From Aselliscus stoliczkanus (lineage: Eukaryota; Chordata; Mammalia; Chiroptera; Hipposideridae), in assembly GCA_033961575.1 (NCBI GenBank), contig CM066731.1, positions 60,355,501 through 60,419,500 on the forward strand: 64,000 bases of DNA. The letters are read 5' to 3'. The notes under the pieces are model-generated. The model saw only the letters and a program-made list of their open reading frames with translations, was not told where the DNA came from and did no database searches. Shown one piece after another: positions 1 through 11,497 of this stretch. The translations under genes and the position numbers were made by a program. Position 1 is the stretch's first letter; each line of letters starts with the position of its first letter.

Positions 1-757
1 CCCCCATCCATCCATTTTTGAACTGGGGCATGGGCAAGTTTTCTTATATTGGTGGCAATGGCAGAGACAGCTTTGCCAGTGTCATCAATCTGTAGACAAC
101 AGTCTGATTGAATTTGCCATGGATGCCACCTTCTTCTGCCAGTAAGTAGTCCAGTGCTAGGTGGTTTTGATAAATAGCGGCCCACATCTGGGTCTGTTGG
201 GTAGTAAGGAGCTCTAAAGCTGTTCAAGTTTCATTGGTGATTATTTCTAGAACGGCCTGTAACCTGATGATATGGTTGATCATGTAGATGGGGGTACGAT
301 ATCCCCAACTCCCATCTTCAGCCCAAGTAGCTGGCTTATAATATTGGATGATCCGCTGGGGAGGCCATTCATCTTCCCCCCAGGTCTGATGCCCTCCTGC
401 ATTAACGGACCTCCTGGGGCTGATCTTAGATGACTCCCCCATCGGAGTATCTCATGTGGGTATGGCGGGTCCAACAGATAACCTGATTGGCCTTTTTGAC
501 CTGGCAATTGTGGCCGGCTATTGATTTTTGAGGAATGGGGCAGGAATGGGGTAAGATCTGTCAGCATAGGTACAAACCTGAGGAGTTTTACTCTGATAGC
601 ACTAGGCAGGCATGTATGTGTAGGAGACAAATGCTACATGAGATGTTGTCCCTGGCCAAAAGGACTGGAAGCATGATTTAGGGCATGGGGTGGAGATACC
701 ATCCCCAACTAGCAAGCAAAGGGTGAAGGTAAGGATCAGAGTCCTTGGGGTACTCAT
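1..757 (-). pseudogene. env: Degenerate retroviral env, truncated by the window edge
   Basis: An ATG at 757 starts a hydrophobic leader (MSTPRTLILTFTLCLLVG), a typical Env signal peptide, a little downstream of the end of pol. Surface-subunit-like sequence follows in shifting frames (about 630-280). The N-terminal heptad region of the transmembrane subunit lies at about 300-150, and the immunosuppressive/CX6CC area at about 70-130. At that point the first cysteine is missing and the frame changes, so the disulfide motif is split across frames. A stop follows the ITNET segment near 221. The membrane anchor and tail are outside the window. It appears inactive. Confidence 0.8.
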
Positions 758-879
758 CTTGCAAGGAAGAATTCCTCAAGCTTCAGCAGCGTGTGGATTG
801 GTCAGCTTCTGGTGTGACCAAAGCGGGGCTGATGATCTCCTCCTAAGGACTGGTAACACCGCCGGCCATCTTCCTTCGG

Positions 880-1960
880 AGAGTGATCTTGAGGGGCTTG
901 GAGGGGTCAGAGGTGCAGTTCCAGCTAGCGGCTGCAGGTTTCAATCTGCTATGGTGGACCCATGGAGTGATCTCTGCGACCTTGACTGCCGTGGGGGTAG
1001 ACAAAATGACAGTAAAAGGGCCCCTCCACAGGGGTTTTAAGGGCTGGAGTTTCCATTCCTTGACCTAAACTGAGTCCCCAGCCTTGAAGGGATGAACTTC
1101 AGTTGTTAAGCTAATGGGGGGCCTCTCCTGTACCCATTGGTTGAGGTTCTATAGTGTAGACCCTAATGCCTCAAGCTGTTGTCTTAAGGTTAGGTCTCCT
1201 ATTTCCTTAAGGTCCCCTGTGGGAGGGGTTTTGCTTCAATTGTGGTGTGTAGAGTCACCACAGCGTATCCAGCCAACTGCCTATTTCCCTGGACGTAGCT
1301 GCTGCCATCGGTATAGTATCCTACATCGGGGTCTGTAAGAGGTTGATCAGTCAGGTCCAGTCTACTGGAGAACACTTCGTCCATGACTTCGATGCAGTCA
1401 TGGTCTGGGGGCCCAGTCAAGGCGGACTTGTGGGTTTTCACACAGTGTTCCTTAATACTTGGCAATTCAGGAGTTGGTTAGCCAATAGTGTCCCTTATAA
1501 TCTAATGGGGCTCGGACCGAGTGCGGAACCTGGCCAGTTAATTCCTGACCCAGAATCAGCTTGTCAGCCTCAGACACTAGGAGGACCGTTGCTGCGAGCA
1601 CCCTCAGGCAAGGTGACCATCCTAATGCCACTGAGTTGAGTTGTTTTGAGAAGTAGGCTACTGGCAGGTGCCAATCCCCTAACAGTTAGGTGTGATGCCT
1701 GGGAGCCCTAGGCCAGGGACATGAGTGAGAGCCCGTTTAATCTCTATGTGGAGACTCCTACAGAAAAGGTACATACCTCCCTTTGTGGCTTTGTAAAGGG
1801 GTTTGGCCATAATGGAGAAGTCGGGCATCCAGATACTACAGAAGCCTGCCACCCCTAAGAATTTGCGGCCTGATGGGGCATCTGGTAATGGCCGTGAGTG
1901 ATTCGACCTGGCCTTTGGGGGTTCAAACCTGTTGGCATTCTTCCTAACTGCTGAGGACAT
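880..1960 (-). pseudogene. pol: Degenerate, internally deleted retroviral pol
   Basis: Three separated pieces of pol remain. Positions 1960-1679 resemble the end of the reverse transcriptase domain (thumb/connection). Positions 1465-1199 carry the start of RNase H, with the motif YTDGSS at 1298-1315 that includes a catalytic aspartate. Positions about 1130-880 carry the integrase C-terminus with the GPF motif at 1014-1022. Protease, fingers and palm of the polymerase with its catalytic YxDD, the rest of RNase H, and the integrase zinc-binding and catalytic core are not found in the space available. Stops interrupt the remainder. The coordinates are outer limits of recognisable sequence. Confidence 0.82.
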
Positions 1961-3473
1961 TCATTTTTCCAGTGGCCTCATTGGTTGCAGTAAGCACATT
2001 GGACTTGTCCCAGCCTTGGTCTCCTCGCTGGGGTGGTCCCAGGTTTGGAATGACATTTCGTTCTGGGGTCCCAATCTGCTCAAAAAGTGCAGCAGCAAGC
2101 AAGCCCACCTTTTTCTTCATCTTCCAATCTGCTTCTTGACGAGCTTCTTGGTCACAGTTGACATAGACCTTGGTCGCCACTTCAAGGAGCTGGCTGATAT
2201 TCATGCCAGTAAATTCATCCAGTTTCTGAAGTTTTTTTGCCAGATGTCGCCCTGGGACTGTCTGACGAAAGTGGCATTGACCATCTGCTGATTTTTGAGG
2301 GCTTCAGCATTGAAGGGAGTGTAGAAATGGAACGTTTCACAGAGTCTTTCATAAAATTGGCTTGGGCTTTTCTCAGGTCCCTGGAGCACTTCAGAGATCT
2401 TGAACATATTGATGGCTTTTTGGCTACCATCCTTCAGGCCTCCTATAAGGGCTTCTTGATACCAGTCCAACATCTAGAAGTCCCTGTCATCATTGGGGTC
2501 CCATTGGGTGTCCTCCTCAGGGAAACGGTTCCGTGCATACATTTGGATGTTTAAGGTCCTGGGTGGGGCATGTTCCTCCAGCCACTTTATGGCTCCCTGT
2601 GTGACCCTCCGGTGCTCCTCGGTGTTGAAGAGCATTAGGAGGAGTTGGCGACCATCATCCCAGGTGGGCCGATGCGTTAGAATGATTGACTGAAGGAGGT
2701 CAGTCAAAGCCAGGCTTCTCAGTACATGATGGGGTACGATTTTTCCAATTTAAGAGATCGGTGGTTGAGAAGGGCTGGTACAAACATGCGTCAGCCTCCC
2801 TGAATTTGGCCATCCTGATCATAGTAGACGGGGCCTCTGGTTACCCTGAGGGGGATCTGGAGAGCATCAGCCTTAGGGCTCTTTGTCTGTGGCCAGCCAT
2901 CTGTGGGCCCGTGTGGGGTCAGGACTGGAGGCAGCAGTGTAGCAGGAGGGTCTGGAAGGGGGGTGGCAGGGGGAGATGGTAAGGCCAGTGAGGGCGGCAC
3001 TGAAGGCTGGGCTGGTGGCTCAGGGGCCCGTGGAAGGGATGGGTAGATAGGCAAATAAGATGGTGGGATCTCCTCCGGGTCTGAAGGCAAGACTGGCTTT
3101 GGTCCTTTTATTTTGTCCTTAAGCAGCTTCCAGGAGGGGACCACAGCTTGGGCTAAAAGAACCCTACTCTGATTTCCAAACAGGACCTCAATCAAGAAGG
3201 CGGAGTGCATACAATGGCCTCCCATGAGTCGATATAGGGGAACTGGTTGGGGTAACCAGGGCTGCCAGCAACGGCGAGGTAGACTCCAAATGAGGTTCCT
3301 GTCGAAGCTTCCCTCTGTTGGCCATTCAACACCAAATAACAGCCAATTTCACAGAAGGTCTGGAGCTTTTGGGGGGTCATCTTAGTACCATAATCCCCCG
3401 AGAACCCCTTCTTAAAATTCTTTAACATACGCCCTAATGGAGTCTGGGTACTCTGTTGCCCCCCCCCCCCATG
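1955..3473 (-). pseudogene. gag: Degenerate retroviral gag
   Basis: The first in-frame ATG is at 3473 and is followed by four glycine codons in a 12-G run. This would give the Met-Gly needed for N-myristoylation. Matrix-like sequence runs to about 3192, where the frame shifts. The next block (3225-2791) is proline-rich and contains a PPSY late-domain motif at 3055-3066, typical of the p12 region. Capsid follows from 2707. The major homology region is at 2342-2386 (QGPEKSPSQFYERL). A nucleocapsid CCHC-like knuckle is visible near 1975-2015 but out of frame with the upstream capsid. At least three frame changes break the gene. It is an old copy, described as found. Confidence 0.85.
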
Positions 3474-4064
3474 TCAACCACCCAGAATGGGTGCAACACA
3501 CAACCACTCAGAGATTCGCTTTGTCTGTCTCCGGCAGCTCCCCTCGCAGGGATATTTTAGGCGCCTCTTAGCAATTGGTGGGTCGGTATAAGCCCCTGAC
3601 TATGATCACTAAACCGTAGGAGACAATTTAGTGATACCACCCTAAGCTGTATGAGGTTCGCCACAGACCAGCAGATCGGGACTCAACACTCACTTCGCAG
3701 ACTGACTGCCACTCGTTCACATGGACTCAGACAGATTCGTTCTCCACCCACCACCCTGATCCTGGGAGTCATGGTTTCTCTCAGAAATTGAGATACTTGG
3801 GTGACTCCGGGAAGTGATCAGTCTCCCCTTCTGTCCACTGATGGACAGGCTGCCTTAAGAGACAGGGGTCCTTACCTGTCTGGTTGGGCAGCACTCCCAA
3901 GCTGGTTTCCGTTGTGCTCCCAGGTCGGTCCCCCATGGCTGGCAGGGGAGATGTCCCCACTGACAGACAAGGGTCCGCTGGCACCAGTAGAATTCTCGTC
4001 CTCTTTTGTCCAGGGAGAGCCAGGCCTCGGGGACAAGGGAGGCGGAAAATATCGCCGTCTCCAT
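3474..4064 (-). other. Proviral leader region
   Basis: About 590 bp between the primer binding site and the gag start. By position it should contain the packaging signal and splice donor of the former virus. I did not identify a specific donor or stem-loop. No conserved open frame is visible here. Confidence 0.5.
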
Positions 4065-4082
4065 ATCCCGGGCGAGCTCCCA
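4065..4082 (-). other. Retroviral primer binding site, tRNA-Pro type
   Basis: The minus strand reads TGGGAGCTCGCCCGGGAT, which differs at two positions from the usual proline tRNA primer site of gammaretroviruses. It lies between the putative U5 and the leader, where a primer site should be. It could also be a decayed site for a different tRNA. Confidence 0.7.
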
Positions 4083-4387
4083 GTTATCTTGCAGGATAGT
4101 TGGACAGAGAGACGGGACACCAAAGCTTGGAGCGGGAAGCTGCATTATTGATGCCAGCACCGGCTCAGTGGATTCACATCCAGAGGCTGAGTCCCAATCC
4201 GGACAGGACTCGGAGCTTTATACCCTGAGGTTTCTGGGTTAGCAGCTAGGATTTCATATTAGGGTATGTGGCATTGTATTAGTTTCTGACTGGTTCCCGG
4301 GAGAGGTAGGAATTAGGAAATGTTAATCGTGGAAGTCTTGGTGGCCATGTGGTCTGGGAAAACCTTTGTCTAGGGCCCCCTGCCACA
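4083..4387 (-). repeat. 5' LTR of the provirus (outer edge uncertain)
   Basis: The LTR is placed directly upstream of the primer binding site. A TATA box (TATAAA, minus strand, 4217-4222) lies about 140 bases before the primer site, so U3, R and U5 can be roughly assigned. The element would begin at a TGTGGCAGGG (minus strand) at 4387 and end near a CCTGCA at about 4090. That leaves an unusually long gap of about seven bases before the primer site. A length near 300 bp is short for a gammaretroviral LTR, so the true outer edge may lie further right, between 4387 and about 4700. No canonical AATAAA was seen in R. Confidence 0.55.
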
Positions 4388-5039
4388 AACTCTCACCCTA
4401 TCTCAGAAGGGGTGCCGAGACCTGCCTGGAAGACTGTGTTGGCATCTTTGGTTGTGACTGGCAATCTTGCTGGGGTACCCTCTATATCCCCAAGGCCCCT
4501 GAATGAGGAAAAATAGATTTTAATTAATAAATTTCTTAATGAGCAGAGCTCAAAGCTATTGATATAGGACAGCTACAGGTTTGAAAAGAACATTAGCCTT
4601 TAATGTTTACAATCAACAAGTATACTGGCCTGGGGAAATGTTAAAATCTATTTTGTCTCTGGGATGGGATTATGCAAAAGTTAGGTCCGGAATGGCCTGG
4701 GGAATGTTGGGAAGTCACATGTTTTAAATAGTTATCTAAAGCAAGGATGAGGGAGAGATATTCTGTGATTCAGTCTAGAGGCAATCTTTACTCTAGGATT
4801 CAGAAACTGATTAGAAGAATAATCAAAGCCAGGGGCTAAGAAACAAGGGAAGTGGAGACTAAAGGTTGTCCAAAGTGGGGGCAGGGCTACTTGCTTGGCC
4901 CATATCACTACCCCTGCCTTTTCACCACCCCTCACTCCCCTCAAGTCCCTTCCCTTCTTACCCAGTGAAATTCCATGTGCAAATGTTGTAATCAGTCCCT
5001 TGCACATACCTCCAATTTCCTTGCTCCTTTCTCACTTGA
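4388..5039. other. Unassigned interval beside the provirus
   Basis: No gene is recognised. Part of it may belong to the LTR if the LTR is longer than called. It contains no long open frame with coding character and no SINE. Confidence 0.5.
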
Positions 5040-5534
5040 TTCTGTAAATTTAATCACACATTATTTATTCTTTTGTGTCTGGCTTTTTTGTTCAACACTG
5101 TTTCTGAAGTTTCTCTTTGTTGAGTGTAGCAGTAGTTGATTCCTTTTCATTGACATTCACAACACCCGACAGTATGAATATCTCACCGTTTATTTCTCCA
5201 TTATGTTGTTGATGGCCATTTGGGTTGTTTCTATCTTTTGCTAATGTTGCTATGGACATTTTTACACCTCTCTTCTGTGCATGCATTTTTATGTCATGGG
5301 AGGAATTGTAGGGTGTGCATTGCTTCAACTTTAATAGATAATGATAAACTGTTCCACAGTGGTTGTACCAATTTATCATCCCACCTGCAGTGTATGACAG
5401 TCCCAGTTCTGGCATCCTTGATTACACTGGAGTTGTCAGTCTTTTCATTTTAACCATTCTGGTGAGATTGTAATTGTATAACACTGGGATTTCAATTTGT
5501 GTTTCTCTGATGATTAGGGAGGTAAAGCACATTA

Positions 5535-5584
<50 letters not shown>

Positions 5585-5585
5585 G

Positions 5586-5633
<48 letters not shown>

Positions 5634-5745
5634 CATTTGGATAACATTTTGGTGAAGTATCTTGTCCATTTTGCTATTGGGTTGTCTGGTTTCCATATTA
5701 ATTCCTACAAGTTCTTTTGTTCACTGATATGTAGTCCTAGTGTTT
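5040..5745 (-). mobile_element. L1 3'-end fragment, antisense
   Basis: The plus-strand text has the well-known reverse complement of an L1M-type ORF2 end/3' region: 'ttgctatggacatttttac', a segment about a primer-like 'ctgttccacagtggttgta', then 'cttttcattttaaccattc'. The homology continues after the microsatellites at 5538-5629 ('ccattttgctattgggttg'). Divergence is high, so it is an old copy. Confidence 0.75.
5538..5629. repeat. (TG)n followed by (TA)n compound microsatellite
   Basis: About 22 TG units (5538-5581) and about 20 TA units (5589-5629), separated only by a few bases. The block lies inside the L1 fragment. Length is likely polymorphic. Confidence 0.97.
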
Positions 5746-6552
5746 AGAATAGCTCATGATACAAAGAATATTCCCAATCACTTTTTATTGCGTCAATGAA
5801 TGAACTAAGTACTCACTCAAGGCCCACTTTCTCAAGGAATAAAGACAAAATAAAAGAGGCATCAGTGGCGTCCAGGTGATAAATTCCCTCTCCATTGAAT
5901 CTTACCACAGCTTTCCTGTCCCCTTTCTCTCAGAGGACTTGGCTCCTTGCCCATCCAGCCCTGGGGGGAGAATCCTCCCCCTCCATTGGAAGAGTCTTCC
6001 AAGACATGGCAGCTATTTCTTTCTACTCCTCCAAGCTCTGTGCTGCCTTTTTCTGTTGTCACCTCTGGTGCTTCTGGCTCAGCAGTGAGACCGAACTGCT
6101 CTCAGCCCATTTGCACTAAAGTCTGGTTTATCAAAAGGACTTCTAGTCCCAAAGGTCACTTTAGCTTCCAATACTCTGAGAATGAAACTTCTTTATATGG
6201 AAGCCATTGGCCCTGAAGCCTGAGTTCCATGTGAAAGACAGAGGCACATGTGACTTCGGAAAGAGAGGAAGCAAGAATATGCCCACAGGCCTCATAAATA
6301 CTTCGTTTTGGTTGTGATAATCAGTGAAAGAATCAACAAATGGTAACACTTTTATAACCCAAATGAGAGCTCATTTATTGGGCTCTGGGTCAAAACTAGA
6401 TTCTAACCAACCTCTGGACTCAGGGGGCGCTGGAGGAAGCTCTGGCTTCCTCAGCTCTCTCTTGGGGTTTCATGGAGGGTGTGGTCGTGAAGGGCACTGG
6501 CACTTCAAGGTCAGGTTGGGGCTAGTTTATCTGAGGGGATTATTGCTTCCCA
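5746..6552. other. Unassigned intergenic sequence
   Basis: No gene, SINE or other known repeat is recognised. The overlapping short frames in this stretch show no family resemblance and look like chance. Confidence 0.6.
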
Positions 6553-6568
6553 GTGTGTGTGTGTGCAT

Positions 6569-6612
<44 letters not shown>

Positions 6613-6616
6613 TGTA
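6553..6616. repeat. (GT)n microsatellite
   Basis: A run of GT units interrupted by one 'gcatgg' near the start and one 'ta' near the end. Confidence 0.97.
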
Positions 6617-7315
6617 GGAAGTTGGTTGCCTGTATGTTTGGTTGGGGTCAGGGAGTAGCACACAACAGACTTTGAATTGGGTTCCATATTTACTCATTAC
6701 CCCATCTCCTCTGTGACCACCCCTAAAACCTAGGGAGTCGAGCCCCACAGTCTTCGAGAAAGAGCAAAAACTCCAAATGCAGTTAGCCTCCATCTCCCCA
6801 AAAAGATTGCATCCATTCTGACTATTGCCATTCAGAAATAAATACAAAATGTGTTTTAGAATCTTGTTACCATCTCTTTCACTTGGGCTCTGCTTTGAAA
6901 TCCCCCGCTGAGAATGCGGTGGGTGCACAAGTCCCTAAAATGTCAGGGAACTGTCACCTTTTCTGAGAAAGAAGACAGATGTCTGCTTCGGACACTGGCA
7001 AGGTTGAAGCCCAGGTGCAATCTGACCCGCTGGGCTCTGTGTTGTGGGACTGCCTATATTCTCTGCCTCTTGCTCAAATGGTCAGATAGCCAGGAGTTGG
7101 GGGTGATTCTGGGGCATGAATGGAAGAAGTTTCCTGGACATCCTCTGCAAGCTCACAAACACCTAGCCACGAGAAAAATGTCACTGCACAAGGCGCGGGC
7201 CTCGCTTTACAGGAATTAAATTATTTGTTCCCTTTCAGAACTGGCTCTAAATTTTTCTTTTTAGTTCACTTTCTGTTTCTCCTTCTCTTTTTATCTCTTA
7301 CTTTAATTTAAAAAA
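6617..7315. other. Unassigned intergenic sequence
   Basis: Nothing recognisable. Two overlapping open frames of 60-100 codons near 6914-7311 lack any family resemblance. Confidence 0.55.
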
Positions 7316-7321
7316 AATAAT

Positions 7322-7324
<3 letters not shown>

Positions 7325-7369
<45 letters not shown>

Positions 7370-7754
7370 TTCTTTTTTTAAGATTTTATTGGGGAATTGG
7401 GGAAGGGGAACAGCCAAGTCGTTGTCCTTCAGTCTTAGTTGTGGAGAGCGCAGCTCACTCAGCTCCAAGTCCAGCCACCATGCGGTTGCCCGTGGGCAGC
7501 TTGCGGCCAGCTCGCTGCCACTCAGCTCAAGGTGTCGTGTTCAATCTTAGTTGTGGGTGGGCGTGACCCACCATCCCACGTGGGAGTCAAACCAGAAACC
7601 TTGTTGTTAAGAGCATGTGCTCTCACCAGATGAGCCATCCAGCTGAGCGGCAGCTCAGCTCGGGAGCAGCTCACTGGCCCATGTGGGAATCGAACCAGCG
7701 ACCCTGTTCCTCAAAGCTTGTGCTCTTAACCAATTGAGCCACTCAGCCAGCCCC
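7325..7754 (-). mobile_element. tRNA-derived SINE, long Ves/rhinolophoid type (type D), with (GA)n tail
   Basis: The minus-strand element begins GGGGCTGGCTGAGTGGCTC, a tRNA-like head with A box. It carries a B-box-like GGTTCGATTCCCACA, a body with two more tRNA-like modules, and ends in CCCCAATTCCCCAATAAAATCT. Its A-rich tail is followed on the same strand by a (GA)n run (TC on plus, 7325-7368). Possible short target duplications are 'ataataat' (about 7316) and 'ataattat' (about 7756). Confidence 0.88.
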
Positions 7755-8390
7755 ATAATTATGTTTCTGATATCCTCGAAAATATTCCTATATAACTGAG
7801 GCAATTCCACCACAAGTAATGAATTTCTGACTTCAGAATGAGTTGTTGAATCAAACCCTGCACACTAATGAGGCAATTATGCTACAAGCTTCTGCCAGTA
7901 ATAAATATACCAAAATTATGCTACAAAACGTATTCTCAGAAAATCAAACAAAAGAAATAGAAAGGAACAGGCAAAGTCCTTTTTTCTTCTTTTCTTTTTT
8001 CCCTGTTGCCTAACTTTCAGCTTTCATACAGTCATTTGAAAAAAAGCAAGATACTGGAGGCTTGGGCCTTACTGGATCATATTTTTTTGTGAGGCTCACT
8101 TTTCCCTCTTTACCCTCTCTATTATGGCCTGTGTTCACATATTATATGAAGAATAATGTTACCAAACGGCATTACAGTGGCACCACCAAATATGCCTTTT
8201 CTGCAACAGGCTATATAACCAGATTCTAAAACACAACTTGAAATTCTCAAAGGGTTTAGTTAGCATCGATGCAGTCTTACTTGGGGAGGTTAAGCCTTAC
8301 TACATTTGAAGATTTTTGGGTCTTTCCCAAAGAAATAGTTGGCTCAAACAGTTGGCTCCATGTAGTCACACAGGCAGTGGGTTAACAAGT
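7755..8390. other. Unassigned intergenic sequence
   Basis: AT-rich sequence without a recognised gene or repeat. Confidence 0.55.
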
Positions 8391-8407
8391 GAAAATGGAA
8401 ACTTCAA

Positions 8408-8844
8408 GGGCCAGCCAAGTGGCATGTTGGTTAAGAATTGGCTTGGGACGCCAGCTCAGAGCTGCAGGGCCCCAGTTCAGATCCCACATAGAAGGCCAGT
8501 GACGCTGCGCCCTCTACATCTAAGATGGTGAATAACAGCTTGACCTGGAACTGGGCTGCTGTGAGTCGGCTGCGACAGCATAGGCTGCAGTGGGGCTGGC
8601 CAGCAGCTGGTGTGTGCTTTCGTGAGTGGCCGTGAGCCACCGTGAGCGGCCGTCCAATGGCCGACAAACGACTACCTCACCTGGGAAGAGCGCAATTATA
8701 ATACCAACATGGTCCAGTGAAGTGATGTCCTCCACAACTAGACTGAAGAACAAAAGGACAGCAATTTGTCTGTTCCCCTTCCCTGATTCCCCAACACTGT
8801 TCCCCTCCCCCAATTCCCCAATAAAAATCTTTAAAAAAGAAAAA
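8408..8844 (+). mobile_element. tRNA-derived SINE, composite type C
   Basis: The head 'gggccagccaagtggcatg' and the internal 'cagatcccacat..ggccagtgacgctgcgccctc' match the short type A SINE. The second half ('gactgaagaacaaaaggac' to 'ccccaataaaaatcttt') matches the tail of type D. The target-site duplication is gaaaatggaa[a/c]cttcaa at 8391-8407 and 8845-8861, with one mismatch, so both ends are well defined. Confidence 0.92.
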
Positions 8845-8861
8845 GAAAATGGAACCTTCAA

Positions 8862-11484
8862 TTCAAAACATAATGTGGGCCGCTCCGTATCTCCAGCCAG
8901 ACAAATTCCCCTCTTTTCTCTATGAGAAGAGAAGTGAATTTGTCTAAGCAAAAATGGGGGTGGGGTGGGTAGATGTAGGAAAGAGGGAGACCAAGGGATG
9001 ATGAAGGAGAAGTGGAATGAAATTTCGATGTAATGGAGCTCGTGTCTACTGTGGTGGCCTGAGGTTGGCTCCCACAGCCTGGGCTCTTCCTTCATTGGCT
9101 CTCTCTCCCTGGGCCTTGCCTTCCCCCCACCCCCATCCCCACAAGCTCCTTCATAGCTGGGATCACTGGATGTGGAGTAGTTTCACTACTCCAGGAAGGA
9201 GCACACCCAGCTTCCATCTGAGCCTTTCTGCATAATTGTCAGCAAATTCAAGAAAGGATACAAAAAGGGAACACAAAAGAACAAGTGCTTTTTGGGTCTC
9301 ACTTTCTTAATTTTCCTTCAAGAAATCTCAGCAGTTGAGGCTTCCTCAAATGGGTGAGTAGCTGGATTTTGCCCAAGTGAATTAGAGGTTGACATGTATT
9401 TGTCAAGCCCTGTGGGGTGGGCATGACCCTTGAGCACACGGGATCCAAATTCTCTAAATTTGTTATTATTTTTTTCTATGTTCTTTAATTTCCAACATTT
9501 TAAATCACATTCGTGGAGCTTTGAATAAAACAGTACAACATCAAGGAAAATAAAAGCACTCTGAAAGTGAAAAAAAAAAAAAAGGAACCTGCTGTTTGAT
9601 TTACATCATTTTATTAATGGGTTAGTCAACATTTACTTAGAACCCACTGGGTACAAAATGTGATAGAGATGTGGGAACACTGCAAAAGAAATGGGAAGAC
9701 ATTTTTTTCTGCTTGCAAAAATCCAACTTCTTTAGCCTAATGGAAGACACCAACTGAAGACACATGAGCACAGCTAAGAATACAAATAATGGAACCGGAC
9801 GATGTCTGCTGAGGATATGTATGTTTCAATGGCCCATAAGTGCCTCTGAAGGGCTGGCTGGCTTGGTGAGCATGTCCCCAGAAGCAGCACACTTGGGATG
9901 TTATGGCCTCTTCCTGTCAGTCCAACAGCAGGCCTCACCTATCTTAGTCACTAGGGGAGAACCTTGTAAGGTAAATGTGGAGACTTGGAAGGGCTAGTTT
10001 CCTACCCCAAATACCTGATTTTATCTAACTGACAATATCCTCATGGCCACATGGCGATTTATACCAGGGGTTGTGTGATTCCATCAGCTCAGGACTCTTC
10101 TATCTGCTTACAGTTGGAGGAAGCGGACGTGACATTTGGCTTTAAAGGCACCCACCACTGCCAACACTCAACCCCTCTGTGCCATCCCTTGGCCAGCTGA
10201 CGTTTTGTGGATTTCATGTGACATGTAGCATCCGCTCTGGATAAAACCTGACTTTAGAGGGGAGTGAACTCCACTTTCCAAAGCCTCCTTATCTGTGCTT
10301 CCTGCTGGCAGACATCTGGAAAGCTGCCCAGAATCTGGCCAAGAACTGTGTTTTAAATCTGAAAGTCTACACGGTGGCTCCAAGCTTCCTTTGGACTTGT
10401 CACCAGTGTTTCAGGGTCTTCCTGGGGACTGTTAGGTTTCACTCTGTGCTTTTGAGTGGAGTGTCTTTGAGTTCCCCTTAGTGGCTCAGATCAATGCATC
10501 TCAGAACACTTGTGGGGAAGGATAAATTTTGTCTTAAATCCATTGTGTACAAATATTTTAAAAAATAATAAGAATAAAACTACTAGAAAAAAAATCAATT
10601 AAAAAACCCTCCAATAACATACAAAGCATAAACTCAATTCTTTTTTTTTTTTTTTTAGATTCAACCGACATAAAACTATTCTGTCAAATTGCCATACAAG
10701 TTCTAAATGCTTATTCTGTTTCTGTACGTAATCTCATTGCAGGCTTGATTACAAACAGTTTGCAGGATGAAACAGGAACTGGTCCCCGGCCTGAAGTCTG
10801 AGTAACACCGGCTTAAAAGACGGGGCTGTGAATTATTTTCAAAGTTGGAGACTCGCCATTAATAGAGAGCCAGAGAGAAGACCGTCTTTCATTGATCCCA
10901 TGTAATGTTTTTGTTTTGACTTAAATCAGAGCTGCAAGATTTGAAATCAACAATGTTTCTTCCCTAAAGGCTGGTTGCTATCTCTCTCAGCCTCCTGCTG
11001 GGAGGCAAGCTCCTCTGCCCCCTCACACAAACTGTTCAGTGCCTGCTCTGTCTTATCTCTCACTGACCTGCAAGGTCTCAATAGTGCTGAATAAATGCAG
11101 GGAGGAGGAAATGAAATAATAAAAGGATACTAAATACACCAGCTAGAAAAGAAGCAGGCACTTTACCCAGCAACAGATTTGTAAATGTTGCTGAGAATGT
11201 CCCAGGAAATTTCACTTTCACCGGTGTCTTCACAGAAGAAAGGCTTGCAGAGAAAACCAGAGGGGGGAAAAAAAAGATGAATGTATACCATCAGGACACC
11301 TGGCCTGGTATACACCTGCAGGCCATGCTTCTCCTTGGAAATTGTGGAGTGAGGAAGATTATGGACATATGCGTACTTTGGCCTGAGGAGAGAAAGCTGG
11401 ACATCAAGTCCCAAAGCCTGGCACAGATGTTCTGGAGACCCTGACCTCTGTCCTCTCCCCTCCCCGAAGGCACCTTTGTCCTGG
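8862..11484. other. Intergenic interval, nothing recognised
   Basis: No exon, young SINE or intact repeat was recognised in about 2.6 kb. A-rich runs occur at about 9570 and 10650. The many short open frames have no family resemblance. Confidence 0.5.
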
Positions 11485-11497
11485 GTGGGCTGTTTTG

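Larger units (their letters stand above)
1..4387 (-). mobile_element. Endogenous gammaretrovirus-like provirus, 5' portion, defective
   Basis: Read on the minus strand the order is LTR (about 4083-4387), primer binding site (4065-4082), leader, gag, remnants of pol, then env running off the left window edge. Gag has a proline-rich late-domain region and a major homology region. Pol keeps a thumb/connection piece, an RNase H start and the C-terminal GPF module of integrase. Env keeps a signal peptide and transmembrane-subunit residues. This order and the Pro-type primer site fit class I (gamma) ERVs. Frameshifts and stops occur throughout, and protease, most of reverse transcriptase and the integrase core are missing, so the copy cannot be functional. 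The 3' LTR is outside the window, so target-site duplications could not be checked. The family assignment is from motif recognition only. Confidence 0.88.

Noticed and set aside
690..1040. Plus-strand open frames within the provirus
   Set aside because: The provirus genes read on the minus strand. These plus frames are shadows of env and pol.
5538..5747. 69-codon frame of Cys-Val then Tyr-Ile repeats
   Set aside because: It is a translation of the (TG)n(TA)n microsatellite.
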